This document shows, in pieces, positions 33,665 to 42,500 of a stretch of 64,000 nucleotides of DNA; position 1 is the stretch's first letter, and each line of letters starts with the position of its first letter. A model generated the notes under the pieces. The model was not told the origin of the DNA, made no database searches, and was given only the letters and a program-made list of their open reading frames with translations. The stretch is from a bacterium (lineage in GTDB: Bacteria; Patescibacteriota; Patescibacteriia; 2-12-FULL-60-25), in NCBI GenBank assembly GCA_021796435.1, contig JAJYXM010000016.1, positions 1,122,625 to 1,186,624 of the forward strand, written 5' to 3'. The translations under genes were made by a program, and so were the position numbers.

Positions 33665-33688
33665 AAGGACCATCGAGCGATGGTCCTT
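33665..33688 (-). terminator. Hairpin after the lipoprotein gene at 33718
   Basis: AAGGACCATCG and CGATGGTCCTT form a perfect 11-bp stem with an AG loop. It lies 30 bases after the lipoprotein stop on the minus strand. Confidence 0.75.
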
Positions 33689-33717
33689 GGCGGAGGTGAG
33701 CGACAAAAGCGTTTGTG

Positions 33718-34374
33718 CTAGTTCGTCGCGATGAGCGAGGCGATCTCTTTCGGGATGGCGTAGGTACTGGCTACGTAGGGGGCCGTGCTCCGGAGGTCAT
33801 GCCGACACAGATCACGCGAAAGATCGTAGAGCTTACGGCAACCACGCTCGTACGAGACGTCTCTGCATTCCGTGCCGCGTTTGTTCACGACCAGGGCGTA
33901 CTCGCCATATGTGAAGAAGGCCAGCGTACCCGGCGGAGAACCAGCGTCGACCCTGCAGTGGGTCAGAGGTTCGTCGCGGTTCCATCTGATCATGTAGCCG
34001 CCCGCGACTTCGATCACGCGGTCTTCCTCTCCGCTCACCGACTGCATCACATGCTTGGCGTCCAGGACGCGGAACCTGACCAGATGGCCGAGGCCGTCAG
34101 TGCAGCTGATGCTCGCGTCGACGGGCTGCGCTTCGAGCGGCATACGCAGCGAGGCAGTGAACTTGAGGTCGCCGGAGCGGATCGGACCGGGGAAGATCGT
34201 CACCATGTCGAGCTTGTCCTGCGAAACGTACGGTTGTGCCGTGTAGGACGAAGAACAGCCGCCCAAGATGACGAAGAGTGCGATCCAGAGGGCAAAAACA
34301 GAGACGCTCGTCAGCTCGGAGAGACACGGGCGCTGCGACATCGGGACTTCCGGGCGTGAGTCGGTGTTTCTCAT
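33718..34374 (-). CDS. Predicted lipoprotein of unknown function
   Basis: A signal peptide with lipobox (VFALWIALFVILGGC, lipidated Cys near residue 40) is clear, so the mature protein should be anchored to the outer face of the membrane. The first Met or Met12 could be the start. The mature part has six cysteines and beta-rich stretches (TASLRMPLEAQPVDAS, LVRFRVLDAKHVMQSV). No known domain is visible. Its start overlaps the stop of the 34371-34790 gene by ATGA, so the two are translated together. It belongs to the island between fusA and tuf. Confidence 0.6.
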   Translation of the reverse strand: MRNTDSRPEVPMSQRPCLSELTSVSVFALWIALFVILGGCSSSYTAQPYVSQDKLDMVTIFPGPIRSGDLKFTASLRMPLEAQPVDASISCTDGLGHLVRFRVLDAKHVMQSVSGEEDRVIEVAGGYMIRWNRDEPLTHCRVDAGSPPGTLAFFTYGEYALVVNKRGTECRDVSYERGCRKLYDLSRDLCRHDLRSTAPYVASTYAIPKEIASLIATN

Positions 34375-34790
34375 CGCTCCTCCTGACGAGACTTGTGCTG
34401 GCCTTGTCCGGGCGCAGCGGCAGCGATCTCGTCGAGTCCGGCGCGGAGCCGCACTACAAGCGGATCCGTTCCCAGATTGCTGTGGCGATTGTACGCATCA
34501 ACGACTTCTCTTGGCCCGACGGCGTGATCGAATTCCATCTCACCGTCGTTGAATTTCGCATGATGGAAACCACGACCATCGAGATGCCACCTCTCGAAGA
34601 TTTGGGGATGCCGCTTGTCTATGACGGTGCAGAGTTCGACCATGCGACCGCTCGCACGGAGAAGCAGCATCGCCTCATGACCTTGGTCACTGTCCATCAG
34701 CTCCTCCAAGGCAGCTGCTGGGGAGAGTTCCGTGGTATTTTTTGCCATGGATTGTCGATACTTCTCTGCTGCTTCACGCCAATTTGACAT
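34371..34790 (-). CDS. Uncharacterised small cytoplasmic protein
   Basis: I do not recognise this 139-residue protein. GGAGGGAAG precedes the ATG at 34790, a stronger ribosome site than most core genes here have. The N-terminus is helical and charged (WREAAEKYRQSMAKN). The middle reads LLLRASGRMVELCTVIDKRH and FHHAKFNDGEMEFDHAVGP, and the C-terminus is Gln/Lys-rich. There is no signal or membrane segment. The stop overlaps the start of the lipoprotein gene (ATGA), so the pair forms a two-gene operon. Confidence 0.55.
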   Translation of the reverse strand: MSNWREAAEKYRQSMAKNTTELSPAAALEELMDSDQGHEAMLLLRASGRMVELCTVIDKRHPQIFERWHLDGRGFHHAKFNDGEMEFDHAVGPREVVDAYNRHSNLGTDPLVVRLRAGLDEIAAAAPGQGQHKSRQEER

Positions 34791-34868
34791 CTCGCTTCCC
34801 TCCGATAATCGGTAATGAGCTGACCTAGATTTAGCATGGGTCTAGAGGTGTGGCAAGTGCCTTTAAAT

Positions 34869-34896
34869 AAAAAGGACGGCCGCAGCCGTCCTTTTT
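34869..34896 (-). terminator. Terminator of the str operon after fusA
   Basis: AAAAAGGACGGC and GCCGTCCTTTTT form a perfect 12-bp stem with a CGCA loop, with A/T arms on both sides. It ends the rpsL-rpsG-lipoprotein-fusA transcript 17 bases after fusA. Confidence 0.9.
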
Positions 34897-34913
34897 ATTC
34901 TAAACTGATGCGC

Positions 34914-37007
34914 TTATGCCTTGGCTGGCTTCTTGGCGCGACCTTCGACGATCGCAGCCTGCACGTTCTGCGGAGTCTCGGCGTAGTGATCGAATTCCAT
35001 CGAGTAGGAAGAGCGACCCTGGGTCATGGAGCGCAACGCCGTGGCATAGCCGAACATCTCGGCGAGCGGCACGAAGGCTTCGATGACTTTCGCTCCGGCG
35101 CGATCGGTCATTTCGTTGATCTGTCCGCGCTTGGAATTCAGGTCTCCGATGACGTCACCCATGTATTGTTCCGGCGTGACGACTTCGACATTCATGATCG
35201 GCTCGAGGATCGCGACGCCGCCTTTCTTACACGCCTCCTGGAAAGCCATGGAGGCGGCGATCTTGAAAGCGGCTTCGGATGAGTCGACTTCGTGGTAGGA
35301 ACCGTCGTAGACGGCGACTTTGACGTCGATCAGAGGATAACCGGCGATGACGCCGCGAGTCATGGATTCTTGGATGCCTTTATTGATCGGCTGGATGTAT
35401 TCGCGCGGGATTACGCCGCCCTTGACCTCATCCACGAATTCATAGCCCTTACCACGCTCCTGCGGTTCGACACGCAACCAGCAATGGCCATACTGACCAC
35501 GACCACCTGACTGACGGACGAATTTGCCTTCGGCTTCGGCCGTCTTCTTGAGCGATTCCTTGTACGAGACCTGCGGCTTGCCGACGTTAGCCTCGACTTT
35601 GAATTCGCGTTTCATGCGGTCGACGATGATGTCGAGGTGCAGCTCGCCCATACCGGCGATCAAAGTCTGCAGCGTCTCCTCATCGGTACGCACGCGGAAT
35701 GAAGGATCCTCTTCGGCCAATTTCTGCAGAGCGACGCCCATCTTCTCCTGGTCCGCTTTGGTCTTAGGTTCGATGGCGATTTCGATGACCGGTTCAGGCA
35801 CGGTTATTGATTCAAGCACGATCGGATGATCTTCGTCACACAGCGTGTGGCCGGTGAAAGTGGACTTCAGACCTACGGCTGCGGCGATCTCACCGGAATA
35901 GACATGATCCACATCTTCGCGCGAGTTGGCGTGCATACGCACGATACGGCTGATACGTTCGCGTTCGCCTGTCTTGGTGTTCAGGACATAAGAACCGGCG
36001 GCCAGGTTACCGGAATAGACACGGAAGTAGACGAGGCGGCCGACGAAGGGATCGGATACGACCTTGAAAGCCAAGGCCGCGAACGGCTTGTTGTCGTCGG
36101 CCGGGCGCTCTTCGATCAATTCTTCATTACCTGGGACGTAGCCTTTGATGGCGGGAATCTCGAGCGGCGACGGCAGGTAATGGACGACCGCGTCGAGCAT
36201 GAACTGCACACCCTTGTTCTTGAGGGCTGAACCGCAGAGGATCGGGAAAAGGTCGCGGGCGATGACAGCCTTACGTAAAGCCAGACGTATCTCATCGATC
36301 GTCAGTTCTTCGCCGGCCAAATATTTGTTCATCAAAGCCTCATCGGTCTCGGAGAGAGCCTCGAGGAATTCAGCACGGAGCTTCTTGGCTTTATCGAGAT
36401 ATTCCGCCGGTACCTCCGACTCTTCGATCTGCTGACCCATGTCGTCCTTGTAGACCTCGGCCTTCATGGTGATGAGGTCGATGATGCCGGTGAAATTCGC
36501 TTCTGTACCGATAGGCAGCTGGATCGGATAAGAGCGCTTGTTCAAGCGAGTGCGGATGGATTCGACGTCCTTGTCGAAATCAGCGCCCATGCGGTCGAGT
36601 TTGTTGACGAAGCAGATGCGCGGCACATTGTACTTGTCGGCCTGGCGCCACACAGTCTCTGACTGCGGTTCCACGCCGGCTACGCCGTCGAACACGACCA
36701 CAGCGCCGTCGAGCACGCGCAAGGAGCGCTGCACCTCGATGGTGAAGTCGATGTGTCCTGGAGTGTCGATGAGGTTCATGCGCGTCCCCTTCCAGAAACA
36801 CGTCGTTGCGGCGGAGGTGATGGTGATGCCGCGTTCCTGCTCCTGCGCCATCCAGTCCATGGTAGCTTCGCCTTCATGCACCTCGCCGATCTTATGTTTG
36901 CGGCCGGTGTAAAAAAGCACGCGCTCGGAGACGGTCGTCTTACCGGCGTCGATGTGGGCGATGATCCCGAAGTTTCGGGTGTTCTCTAGCGTATATTCTC
37001 TGGGCAT
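34914..37007 (-). CDS. fusA: Elongation factor G
   Basis: EF-G is the GTPase that moves tRNAs and mRNA through the ribosome. The G-domain motifs [24 protein letters not shown] and [10 protein letters not shown] are complete, and domain IV with [14 protein letters not shown] and the C-terminal [18 protein letters not shown] are present. Length is 697 residues. It follows the lipoprotein gene by 24 bases. The tuf gene expected next is 4.5 kb further on. Confidence 0.98.
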   Translation of the reverse strand: MPREYTLENTRNFGIIAHIDAGKTTVSERVLFYTGRKHKIGEVHEGEATMDWMAQEQERGITITSAATTCFWKGTRMNLIDTPGHIDFTIEVQRSLRVLDGAVVVFDGVAGVEPQSETVWRQADKYNVPRICFVNKLDRMGADFDKDVESIRTRLNKRSYPIQLPIGTEANFTGIIDLITMKAEVYKDDMGQQIEESEVPAEYLDKAKKLRAEFLEALSETDEALMNKYLAGEELTIDEIRLALRKAVIARDLFPILCGSALKNKGVQFMLDAVVHYLPSPLEIPAIKGYVPGNEELIEERPADDNKPFAALAFKVVSDPFVGRLVYFRVYSGNLAAGSYVLNTKTGERERISRIVRMHANSREDVDHVYSGEIAAAVGLKSTFTGHTLCDEDHPIVLESITVPEPVIEIAIEPKTKADQEKMGVALQKLAEEDPSFRVRTDEETLQTLIAGMGELHLDIIVDRMKREFKVEANVGKPQVSYKESLKKTAEAEGKFVRQSGGRGQYGHCWLRVEPQERGKGYEFVDEVKGGVIPREYIQPINKGIQESMTRGVIAGYPLIDVKVAVYDGSYHEVDSSEAAFKIAASMAFQEACKKGGVAILEPIMNVEVVTPEQYMGDVIGDLNSKRGQINEMTDRAGAKVIEAFVPLAEMFGYATALRSMTQGRSSYSMEFDHYAETPQNVQAAIVEGRAKKPAKA

Positions 37008-37031
37008 ATGATTAGTGTTGTAGGTGAGATG

Positions 37032-37739
37032 TTATTTGCAGGTTACGATCGTCTTATTGGTTGTAGAATCCGTCGCTGAAGTACATGATTTGATCTTTTT
37101 AAAATCCCCTGTTCCTGGATCGATCGAATAATAGTCCGTCCATGATTCAAGGCCATCCGCCATACCAGAATTAAGAATAACCTTGAAGCCGTATTTTGCC
37201 TTGTCGTTTTCTTCAAAAGTCAGGTCAAAACCATTACCCCAAAGCATGTAATTCCCAGCAGGCGCCGTGGTGAATGCAGGAGAAAAGTCACGGGAATCGT
37301 TCCATGTCATCATTGCCCTCTGTTTGTCTTTGCTCCACCAAAAGGCGAACATCGTCTTGTCCATGTCTCGCTCAAAACAGGCCTCTTCAATCTTCCACCC
37401 TTCGTTCTCCTTGTTGGAAATAACGTCAGCCAAACTATCTCCATTCTTGGTAATCGACAAAAGACTCGGGTCCACGAGCTTTTCGAAATCAGCTTTATCG
37501 AAGCAACCACCGCGAACTCCATCGGGATTAACGCTGACCATGGGTGTGTCAGTCGCGATTTGTGACTGATTTTCCACCGGTGCGACCTGAGCCTCAGACC
37601 TGGCTTCGCTGGACGCTGTTTTTTCACATCCCGCGCCGAGCAATATCAAAAGGCTGGCCAGTATGACCAGTGTCTTTGATTTGCCCTGTTTCCCCTCTTT
37701 CGTGAGGATGACAGAGGCGCGATCCGAGCCGTCGTCCAT
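37032..37739 (-). CDS. Predicted lipoprotein inserted between rpsG and fusA
   Basis: The frame is longer, but the ATG at 37739 lies 16 bases after the rpsG stop and leads into a signal peptide with lipobox (LVILASLLILLGAGC), so I use it. The mature protein of about 195 residues has four cysteines and a Trp/Tyr-rich body (CFERDMDKTMFAFWW, NYMLWGNGFDLTFEE, WTDYYSIDPGTG). No known domain is visible. A lipoprotein inside the str operon is odd: rpsG and fusA are normally adjacent. The codons near its start overlap a GATGACAG sequence like the window's palindromic repeats, which may have come with the insertion. Confidence 0.6.
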   Translation of the reverse strand: MDDGSDRASVILTKEGKQGKSKTLVILASLLILLGAGCEKTASSEARSEAQVAPVENQSQIATDTPMVSVNPDGVRGGCFDKADFEKLVDPSLLSITKNGDSLADVISNKENEGWKIEEACFERDMDKTMFAFWWSKDKQRAMMTWNDSRDFSPAFTTAPAGNYMLWGNGFDLTFEENDKAKYGFKVILNSGMADGLESWTDYYSIDPGTGDFKKIKSCTSATDSTTNKTIVTCK

Positions 37740-37755
37740 ACGATCAGAACGAGGC

Positions 37756-38223
37756 TTAGCGGGCGAAATGCGCGAAGGCGCGGTTGGCTTCGGCCATGCG
37801 CTGCACATCCTGTTTCTTCTTCACGGCGTCGCCCTGGTTCTCGGCGGCGGCCAAAATCTCTGCAGACAATTTCTCGGCCATCGGTTTGCCTTTCTTGGAA
37901 CGAGCCGCGGTCAATAACCAGCGGTAAGCCAACTGCAGGCGACGTTCGGCACGGACCTGGATCGGGATCTGGTAGTTGGCGCCACCGACGCGGCGGGAAC
38001 GGACCTCGAGCAACGGCGAGATATTCTTCAAAGCTTCATTGAAGACATCCATCGCGGGTTTCTGCGACTTCTTCTCGACGATCTCCAAAGCATCGTACAC
38101 GACCCTTTGGGCGGTGGACTTCTTACCGTCGTACATGATGTAGTTGATCAACTTACCGATCAGAGGCGAGGTATATTTCGAGTCCGACTGGATCTTTCGT
38201 TTGGGTGCTTGCTTTCCACGCAT
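37756..38223 (-). CDS. rpsG: Ribosomal protein uS7
   Basis: S7 starts assembly of the small-subunit head and contacts the E-site tRNA. KLINYIMYDGKKSTAQRVVY, then ISPLLEVRSRRVGGANYQIP and the C-terminal EANRAFAHFAR are conserved. Length is 155 residues. It follows rpsL after 44 bases that hold a 14-bp tandem dimer. Confidence 0.97.
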   Translation of the reverse strand: MRGKQAPKRKIQSDSKYTSPLIGKLINYIMYDGKKSTAQRVVYDALEIVEKKSQKPAMDVFNEALKNISPLLEVRSRRVGGANYQIPIQVRAERRLQLAYRWLLTAARSKKGKPMAEKLSAEILAAAENQGDAVKKKQDVQRMAEANRAFAHFAR

Positions 38224-38227
38224 AGTT

Positions 38228-38255
38228 TAGTAGCTAGTATCTAGTAGCTGGTATT
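38228..38255. repeat. 14-bp tandem dimer in the rpsL-rpsG spacer
   Basis: TAGTAGCTAGTATC is followed directly by TAGTAGCTGGTATT (12 of 14 identical). The unit contains TAGCTA-type dyads. It is the same architecture, with different sequence, as the dimers at 11981 and 14374. Confidence 0.75.
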
Positions 38256-38267
38256 AGGGTCAATCGG

Positions 38268-38696
38268 TTATTTCTTCGTCTCTTTGGGTTTCTTGGCGCC
38301 GTAAACGGAGCGGCTGCGACGACGGTTCTGGACACCCTGCGTATCGTAGACGCCGCGGACCACATGGTAACGGACGCCAGGCAAGTCTTTGACACGACCA
38401 CCGCGCAACAGGACGATCGAGTGCTCCTGGAGGTTATGGCCCTCGCCCGGGATATAAGCTGATACTTCGATGCCGTTCGACAAGCGGACACGACAAATCT
38501 TGCGCAAAGCTGAGTTCGGCTTCTTAGGCGTCATGGTCGTGACCTTGGTGCAGACGCCGCGTTTGTATGGCGCGCCACGGCTCAGGTCAGTCCTCTTACG
38601 GTGAAGCGAATCGAAAGTGAACTGCATGGCAGGACTTTTCGACTTGGTCTTTTGGATGCGCCGCGGACGGCGTACGAGTTGGTTGATGCTAGGCAT
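38268..38696 (-). CDS. rpsL: Ribosomal protein uS12
   Basis: S12 sits in the decoding centre. I start at the ATG at 38696 ([15 protein letters not shown]), the conserved N-terminus. The streptomycin-site regions [20 protein letters not shown] and [13 protein letters not shown] are present with the usual Lys residues. Length is 142 residues with a basic C-terminal tail. It is the first gene of the str operon, with a promoter 20 bases upstream. Confidence 0.97.
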   Translation of the reverse strand: MPSINQLVRRPRRIQKTKSKSPAMQFTFDSLHRKRTDLSRGAPYKRGVCTKVTTMTPKKPNSALRKICRVRLSNGIEVSAYIPGEGHNLQEHSIVLLRGGRVKDLPGVRYHVVRGVYDTQGVQNRRRSRSVYGAKKPKETKK

Positions 38697-38716
38697 GTGT
38701 TTAAAAACGTGGGCAA

Positions 38717-38746
38717 AATATAGCAATATTCTGCCCTCTGCGTCAA
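38717..38746 (-). promoter_or_regulatory. Promoter of the rpsL operon
   Basis: TTGACG (38746-38741) and TATATT (38722-38717) are separated by 18 bases on the minus strand. The predicted leader is only about 13 nt. Confidence 0.7.
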
Positions 38747-38762
38747 GAGCAAAACCAAAAGC

Positions 38763-40331
38763 TTAGGTTGCGGCCAAAGCTCCGCGCCATATGAGCAATG
38801 CCAAAGAAACCAGCAACGGAGTCGCTATTATGGGTAAAATGCCGTATTTTTGGGCCCAAGATGGGCTTTTCAGGCAAGCCAGTTCGGCGAAACAAGCGAT
38901 GAAGCCAACACCCCACCAAACCGCCTGGCCGGCCAGCAATGTACCACCCAAAATCAAGCCAGCCGTCAGGATGACGGATTTCAGATGGCTCAATCGACTC
39001 AACAGACCGAAATTGATGGCTAAGACCGCGAAATAAGCCAAGGCCAAGACGTGCAGCTTGAGCGGTAAGGCATAAGGTACGGTGCGGAGGCCGAAAAGCA
39101 TGAAGGCGGAACCGGCGAAAATCATGAAAATCAGATCACCGGCTGGTTTCAGATAGGACCGTTTACCTAAAGCGTAACCATTGGCGGAAAAGAACCATCT
39201 GGCAGCAAAGGCAGAGGCCAACAACAATACGATGGGCCAGCCCAGGATCAGAGCGCCCAGGGCAGTAAACCAAGCAAGGTATGACTTCAGCGCCTGCGCT
39301 TCCTGCAGGCTGATCAGACCCGAGGGCAAAGGGAGATCAGGCCTGTCCTTCTCATCCTCCTGGAGATTCTCGAGATCCAGATCGAGGCGCCACAGACCCA
39401 GCATCCCGTAACCGACACTTACGACGACAAGCACGGAGAGCCAGGTCGTGAAGGATGAGTCGGCTATCCTCGCGTGTATGCCGGCAGCTGTCGCTCCGAG
39501 CAGCACGACGGCACCCAAAAGATATTCGAGCGTGAACGCTCGGCGCAACAACAATCTCGAACGTCGTTCGGCCAAAGCGAGAATGAACATGACCGTACAG
39601 GATGAGACGTAATACACAGCTGCGCGAGCTGCAGCGAGCGCCGTCTCGGCCTGCATCCCGAGTGCGGCGAAGAACCTCTCACCTTGGCTGTTCATCCAGT
39701 ATCCCCCGCTTTGCTTAGACACCAGAAGGCGGTACAGATCCTCAAGACTACTGGTCGATGAGCCTTTAGCCAAGCTGACCGATAAACCTATCCAGGTGAT
39801 CGCATGGAGCACCAGGGCGGAAACGACGTAAGCGACCAAGCCGGCTATGAGCGTCCTGCGCCAACCGATCTTTTCCAGCCGAAAAGACCAGACCAGACCG
39901 AGCAAGAGGGCCAAGGGCAAAAAGCGGATGAAAGCTTCGGGACCTACATGCAATGGAAAAAAACCGAAGGAAAGCAACGAAAACCAGGCATCTTGGGTCA
40001 GCAGGAAAAAATGCGATGAACCATCGTTCCAATATCCGACGACATAAGCCAAGAGCGCGAGTCCGCCGGAAAACCATGCGAGGCGCATGACCAAACCAGA
40101 GGTCTTTTCCCAAGACAGCCTACCGACGAGCAGGAATATGGACGCAGCCAACACCAATATGAAAAAAAGGAAGGGTGCGAAACCGAAAAAAATCTCGGGC
40201 AGTGCCGGCATCTTCTGATCTTTGATGAGCGAGGCCGCGACAGGGACAGCCAAGGATATCGCGAGCCACGCACCCATGATGTCACGCGGGTCGGCAGTAC
40301 GCCGCGAACGGCCAGAGGCGGAAAGGATCAT
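38763..40331 (-). CDS. Polytopic membrane protein of unknown function
   Basis: This 522-residue protein has at least 13 hydrophobic segments spread over its length, with a short soluble loop rich in acidic residues near 320 (LDLDLENLQEDEKDRPDLP). I see no clear catalytic or transporter motif. The second half, with helices separated by short basic loops, is vaguely like UbiA-type prenyltransferases but lacks their NDxxD motif. The ATG overlaps the stop of the site-2 protease gene (ATGA), so the two are translated together and may act together in the membrane. Confidence 0.6.
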   Translation of the reverse strand: MILSASGRSRRTADPRDIMGAWLAISLAVPVAASLIKDQKMPALPEIFFGFAPFLFFILVLAASIFLLVGRLSWEKTSGLVMRLAWFSGGLALLAYVVGYWNDGSSHFFLLTQDAWFSLLSFGFFPLHVGPEAFIRFLPLALLLGLVWSFRLEKIGWRRTLIAGLVAYVVSALVLHAITWIGLSVSLAKGSSTSSLEDLYRLLVSKQSGGYWMNSQGERFFAALGMQAETALAAARAAVYYVSSCTVMFILALAERRSRLLLRRAFTLEYLLGAVVLLGATAAGIHARIADSSFTTWLSVLVVVSVGYGMLGLWRLDLDLENLQEDEKDRPDLPLPSGLISLQEAQALKSYLAWFTALGALILGWPIVLLLASAFAARWFFSANGYALGKRSYLKPAGDLIFMIFAGSAFMLFGLRTVPYALPLKLHVLALAYFAVLAINFGLLSRLSHLKSVILTAGLILGGTLLAGQAVWWGVGFIACFAELACLKSPSWAQKYGILPIIATPLLVSLALLIWRGALAAT

Positions 40332-40978
40332 AAGAGGAAACCCGGCAAAGGAATCAACGTAGTCAATAGGTTCCAGAAAAATCCGATGATTCCGGTAAAG
40401 ATATGCAGGCCCATGAAGGCGTCGATGAAGATAAGCAACAGAAGCAGCATCGGCCCGCGCATCTCGATGAAATCACGCGTCTTGGAATATTGCGGACCAT
40501 CGAGTATCGCCAGGAGGAATTTTGATCCGTCCAAGGGCGGCAGAGGTATGAGGTTGAAAGCCATAAGCGCGACATTCAACTGCGCCGAGACGAGGAGGAA
40601 GATGACCAAAAGGTTCTCGGTGCCGAGACGCGGCAGGAACAACGCCAACAAGAGCATCGAGAGCACGGCCATGATCAGGTTACTTATCGGTCCAGCGCAC
40701 GCGATGAGCACAGGTCCCCACTTCGGCATCTTCAGATTGTATGGGTTGTACGGGACCGGCTTGCCCCAACCGAAACCGACTATGAGCACAGCCAAGAAGC
40801 CGACCATATCGACATGAGCTGCAGGATTGAGCGTCAAACGGCCCAGGCGCTTGGCCGTAGAATCGCCCAGCCAGTTGCTGACCAGGGCATGAGAGAACTC
40901 GTGAACCGAGAGAGCCATCAAGAAGGCAAAAACCCAAGTGACTAGGATAAACGGTTGTTGGAAGAGATAAATCAGCAT
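40328..40978 (-). CDS. Site-2 protease family (M50) intramembrane metalloprotease
   Basis: The enzyme cuts membrane proteins within the bilayer using zinc. With the ATG at 40978 (MLIYLFQQPF) it has 216 residues and about six helices. The zinc motif HEFSH is at 26-30 and the second metal-ligand segment NLIPLPPLDGSK at 142-153 gives the Asp. There is no PDZ domain, so it belongs to the short group often found near housekeeping genes. It is divergent from rpmB. The substrate is unknown. Confidence 0.9.
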   Translation of the reverse strand: MLIYLFQQPFILVTWVFAFLMALSVHEFSHALVSNWLGDSTAKRLGRLTLNPAAHVDMVGFLAVLIVGFGWGKPVPYNPYNLKMPKWGPVLIACAGPISNLIMAVLSMLLLALFLPRLGTENLLVIFLLVSAQLNVALMAFNLIPLPPLDGSKFLLAILDGPQYSKTRDFIEMRGPMLLLLLIFIDAFMGLHIFTGIIGFFWNLLTTLIPLPGFLL

Positions 40979-41006
40979 TGGGCTATCGTACCAACTGCCC
41001 ACTCCC

Positions 41007-41035
41007 TTGCCAAATCTCAAGGGTTTGTGTAGTAT
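41007..41035 (+). promoter_or_regulatory. Promoter of rpmB
   Basis: TTGCCA (41007-41012) and TAGTAT (41030-41035) are 17 bases apart, about 25 bases before the ATG at 41060. Confidence 0.65.
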
Positions 41036-41059
41036 TACGCCACACCTAACCACATACGT

Positions 41060-41323
41060 ATGTCCAGAATCGACCAATTAACCGGCCGTGGCGCCAATTT
41101 CGGGCAGTCCCGCAGCCATTCCAACATCGCCTCGAAGCACCGCCAGAACGTGAATCTGCAGACCGTCCGCATCGACGGCATGCGTATCCGTGTCAGCGCA
41201 AGGACGCTCAAGACGCTCAAGAAGATGGCTAAAGAGATGACTGGTCAGTTGCCGACTTTGAAGCAGAAGAAGGCGGCCAGGCGCACCGAACGGGCAGCCA
41301 AAGCAGCCAAGAAAGCGAAATAA
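41060..41323 (+). CDS. rpmB: Ribosomal protein bL28
   Basis: L28 is a small basic protein of the large subunit near the E site. MSRIDQLTGRGANFGQSRSH corresponds to the usual MSRxCxxTGK start, and NLQTVRIDGMRIRVSARTLK to the central conserved part. A Lys/Ala-rich tail ends the 87 residues. It is a single-gene unit with its own promoter and a strong terminator. Confidence 0.88.
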   Translation: MSRIDQLTGRGANFGQSRSHSNIASKHRQNVNLQTVRIDGMRIRVSARTLKTLKKMAKEMTGQLPTLKQKKAARRTERAAKAAKKAK

Positions 41324-41337
41324 AAAAAATTGACGAA

Positions 41338-41365
41338 CCCCTCGCAAAGAATGCGAGGGGTTTTT
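41338..41365 (+). terminator. Terminator of rpmB
   Basis: CCCTCGCA and TGCGAGGG form an 8-bp stem followed by GTTTTT on the plus strand, 15 bases after the stop. Confidence 0.9.
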
Positions 41366-41455
41366 AGACTGTTGCTAAAATTTGACACTGTTTTTCTCTC
41401 TGATCTGAGTGGGTATAAGAAAACTAACCATACAGGTTGTAGCAATGAAAAAACC

Positions 41456-41557
41456 GTTTCGTTAAGGCTAAGATTGTCCATAAAGAGGCTTGACGAACAA
41501 CAGAAAAAATGGCTAGCTGCTGGCGTACTTCGATATTACAAGGAGAAGACAGGATGA
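41456..41557 (+). pseudogene. Possible transposase N-terminal remnant
   Basis: This open stretch encodes LRLSIKRLDEQQKKWLAAGV followed by a short end. The pattern L-x-RLDEQQ-x(2)-W-x-AA recalls, from memory, the N-terminal helix-turn-helix region of ISAzo13-type transposases. It has no start codon in a sensible place and is cut after 30 residues, where its stop overlaps the ATG of the next gene. The resemblance is weak and could be chance. Confidence 0.2.
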
Positions 41558-42030
41558 CCGACAGATCCATCAAGGCGTATGTTCTCGGCGGTATCGTTGC
41601 GGTTTTGCTTTTCATCGGCGGATGCAGCTTCCGCATTTGGTGCGTCAAGTTCGTGGACAACTACGAACTCGGCTATCGCTACGATATGCGGAATGGCCAA
41701 ATCTCCCGCGTCGGTCGGACGGGCTACATCTTGCACGCGCCGTTTTTGGTCGAAATCCACACCGTGGATCTGAGGCCCATGCAAGTGTGCATCAACGCCA
41801 ACTCGCGGGTGCTCAACTGCAAACTAGTCCAGTTCAACCCGGACGGTCTCGAGACCTTCATCGCATGGCACGGCCGGGACGATTACGACGGGACCGGTGG
41901 CAGCAGCAACTTCAACAGCATCCTGATGAGCTACGCCATGGACGGAAGCGGCAAGAGCTATCCGTTCCTGACCGTGATCCGCGAGCTCAAGCCCGAGGAA
42001 ACACCTCTCACCGCGAGCTCAAGCCGATGA
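41554..42030 (+). CDS. Small membrane protein with an SPFH-like domain, copy 1
   Basis: AAGGAG lies about 8 bases before the ATG at 41554, which fixes the start. The 158-residue protein has one N-terminal membrane helix (AYVLGGIVAVLLFIGGC, lipobox-like end) and a beta-rich outer domain: VDNYELGYRYDMRNGQI, GYILHAPFLVEIHTVDLRP, CINANSRVLNCKLVQFNPDG. The order of strands resembles the first half of stomatin/prohibitin (SPFH) domains. The next gene is a diverged duplicate. The ATGA overlap couples their translation, so they probably form a hetero-oligomer at the membrane. Function is not known. Confidence 0.6.
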   Translation: MTDRSIKAYVLGGIVAVLLFIGGCSFRIWCVKFVDNYELGYRYDMRNGQISRVGRTGYILHAPFLVEIHTVDLRPMQVCINANSRVLNCKLVQFNPDGLETFIAWHGRDDYDGTGGSSNFNSILMSYAMDGSGKSYPFLTVIRELKPEETPLTASSSR

Positions 42031-42479
42031 AAGCGCTGAAGCGCTACATCGTCATCGCGGCGACGCCTGCGTGCACCGTGTTCCTACTCTATCTCGCCTG
42101 TTTCAACTACGTGGAGCAATACGAGATCGGCATAGCCTGGAACCGAGTTACGGGCGAGCTCTGGCAACAGCATGCAGGCTACTACTACACGTCCCCTTGG
42201 GTCGCCGTCTCCCGGATCGACACGCGACCGGTCCGCGTCTGCATCACGACTTCGGGTCGCGGATACAACTGCAAGCTGGTCCAGTTCAAACCCGAAGCCT
42301 ATCGCGAGTTCGCGGCGGTCGATGGGTTCCGCTACTACTGGCTGTCCAACCGCGTCTCCTTCAACTGGGGATACGACGAGGAGTACCGCGGGATGAAGGA
42401 CCTGCTGCGTGGCTACGCCTATAGCGCGAAGCAATACCCGTTCGTGGCCACGCTTCGGGAGTACGACCAACCGGAGTGA
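42027..42479 (+). CDS. Small membrane protein with an SPFH-like domain, copy 2
   Basis: The ATG at 42027 overlaps the stop of copy 1. The 150-residue protein repeats its plan: one membrane helix (YIVIAATPACTVFLLYLACF), then NYVEQYEIGIAWNRVTGEL, YYYTSPWVAVSRIDTRPVRV and CITTSGRGYNCKLVQFKPEA. The shared NCKLVQF and the paired cysteines show that the two arose by duplication. It lacks the long coiled-coil of true prohibitins, so it is a minimal membrane-proximal SPFH-like module. A zinc-ribbon gene follows after 21 bases with a strong ribosome site. Confidence 0.6.
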   Translation: MKALKRYIVIAATPACTVFLLYLACFNYVEQYEIGIAWNRVTGELWQQHAGYYYTSPWVAVSRIDTRPVRVCITTSGRGYNCKLVQFKPEAYREFAAVDGFRYYWLSNRVSFNWGYDEEYRGMKDLLRGYAYSAKQYPFVATLREYDQPE

Positions 42480-42500
42480 TCGAGAGGACAGGAGGTCCGA

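Noticed and set aside
37739-37808. N-terminal extension of the lipoprotein upstream of 37739
   Set aside because: It would overlap rpsG and destroy the signal peptide position; the ATG at 37739 fits.
38763-40331. UbiA prenyltransferase
   Set aside because: The hydrophobic layout is similar but the NDxxD-type metal motifs are missing.
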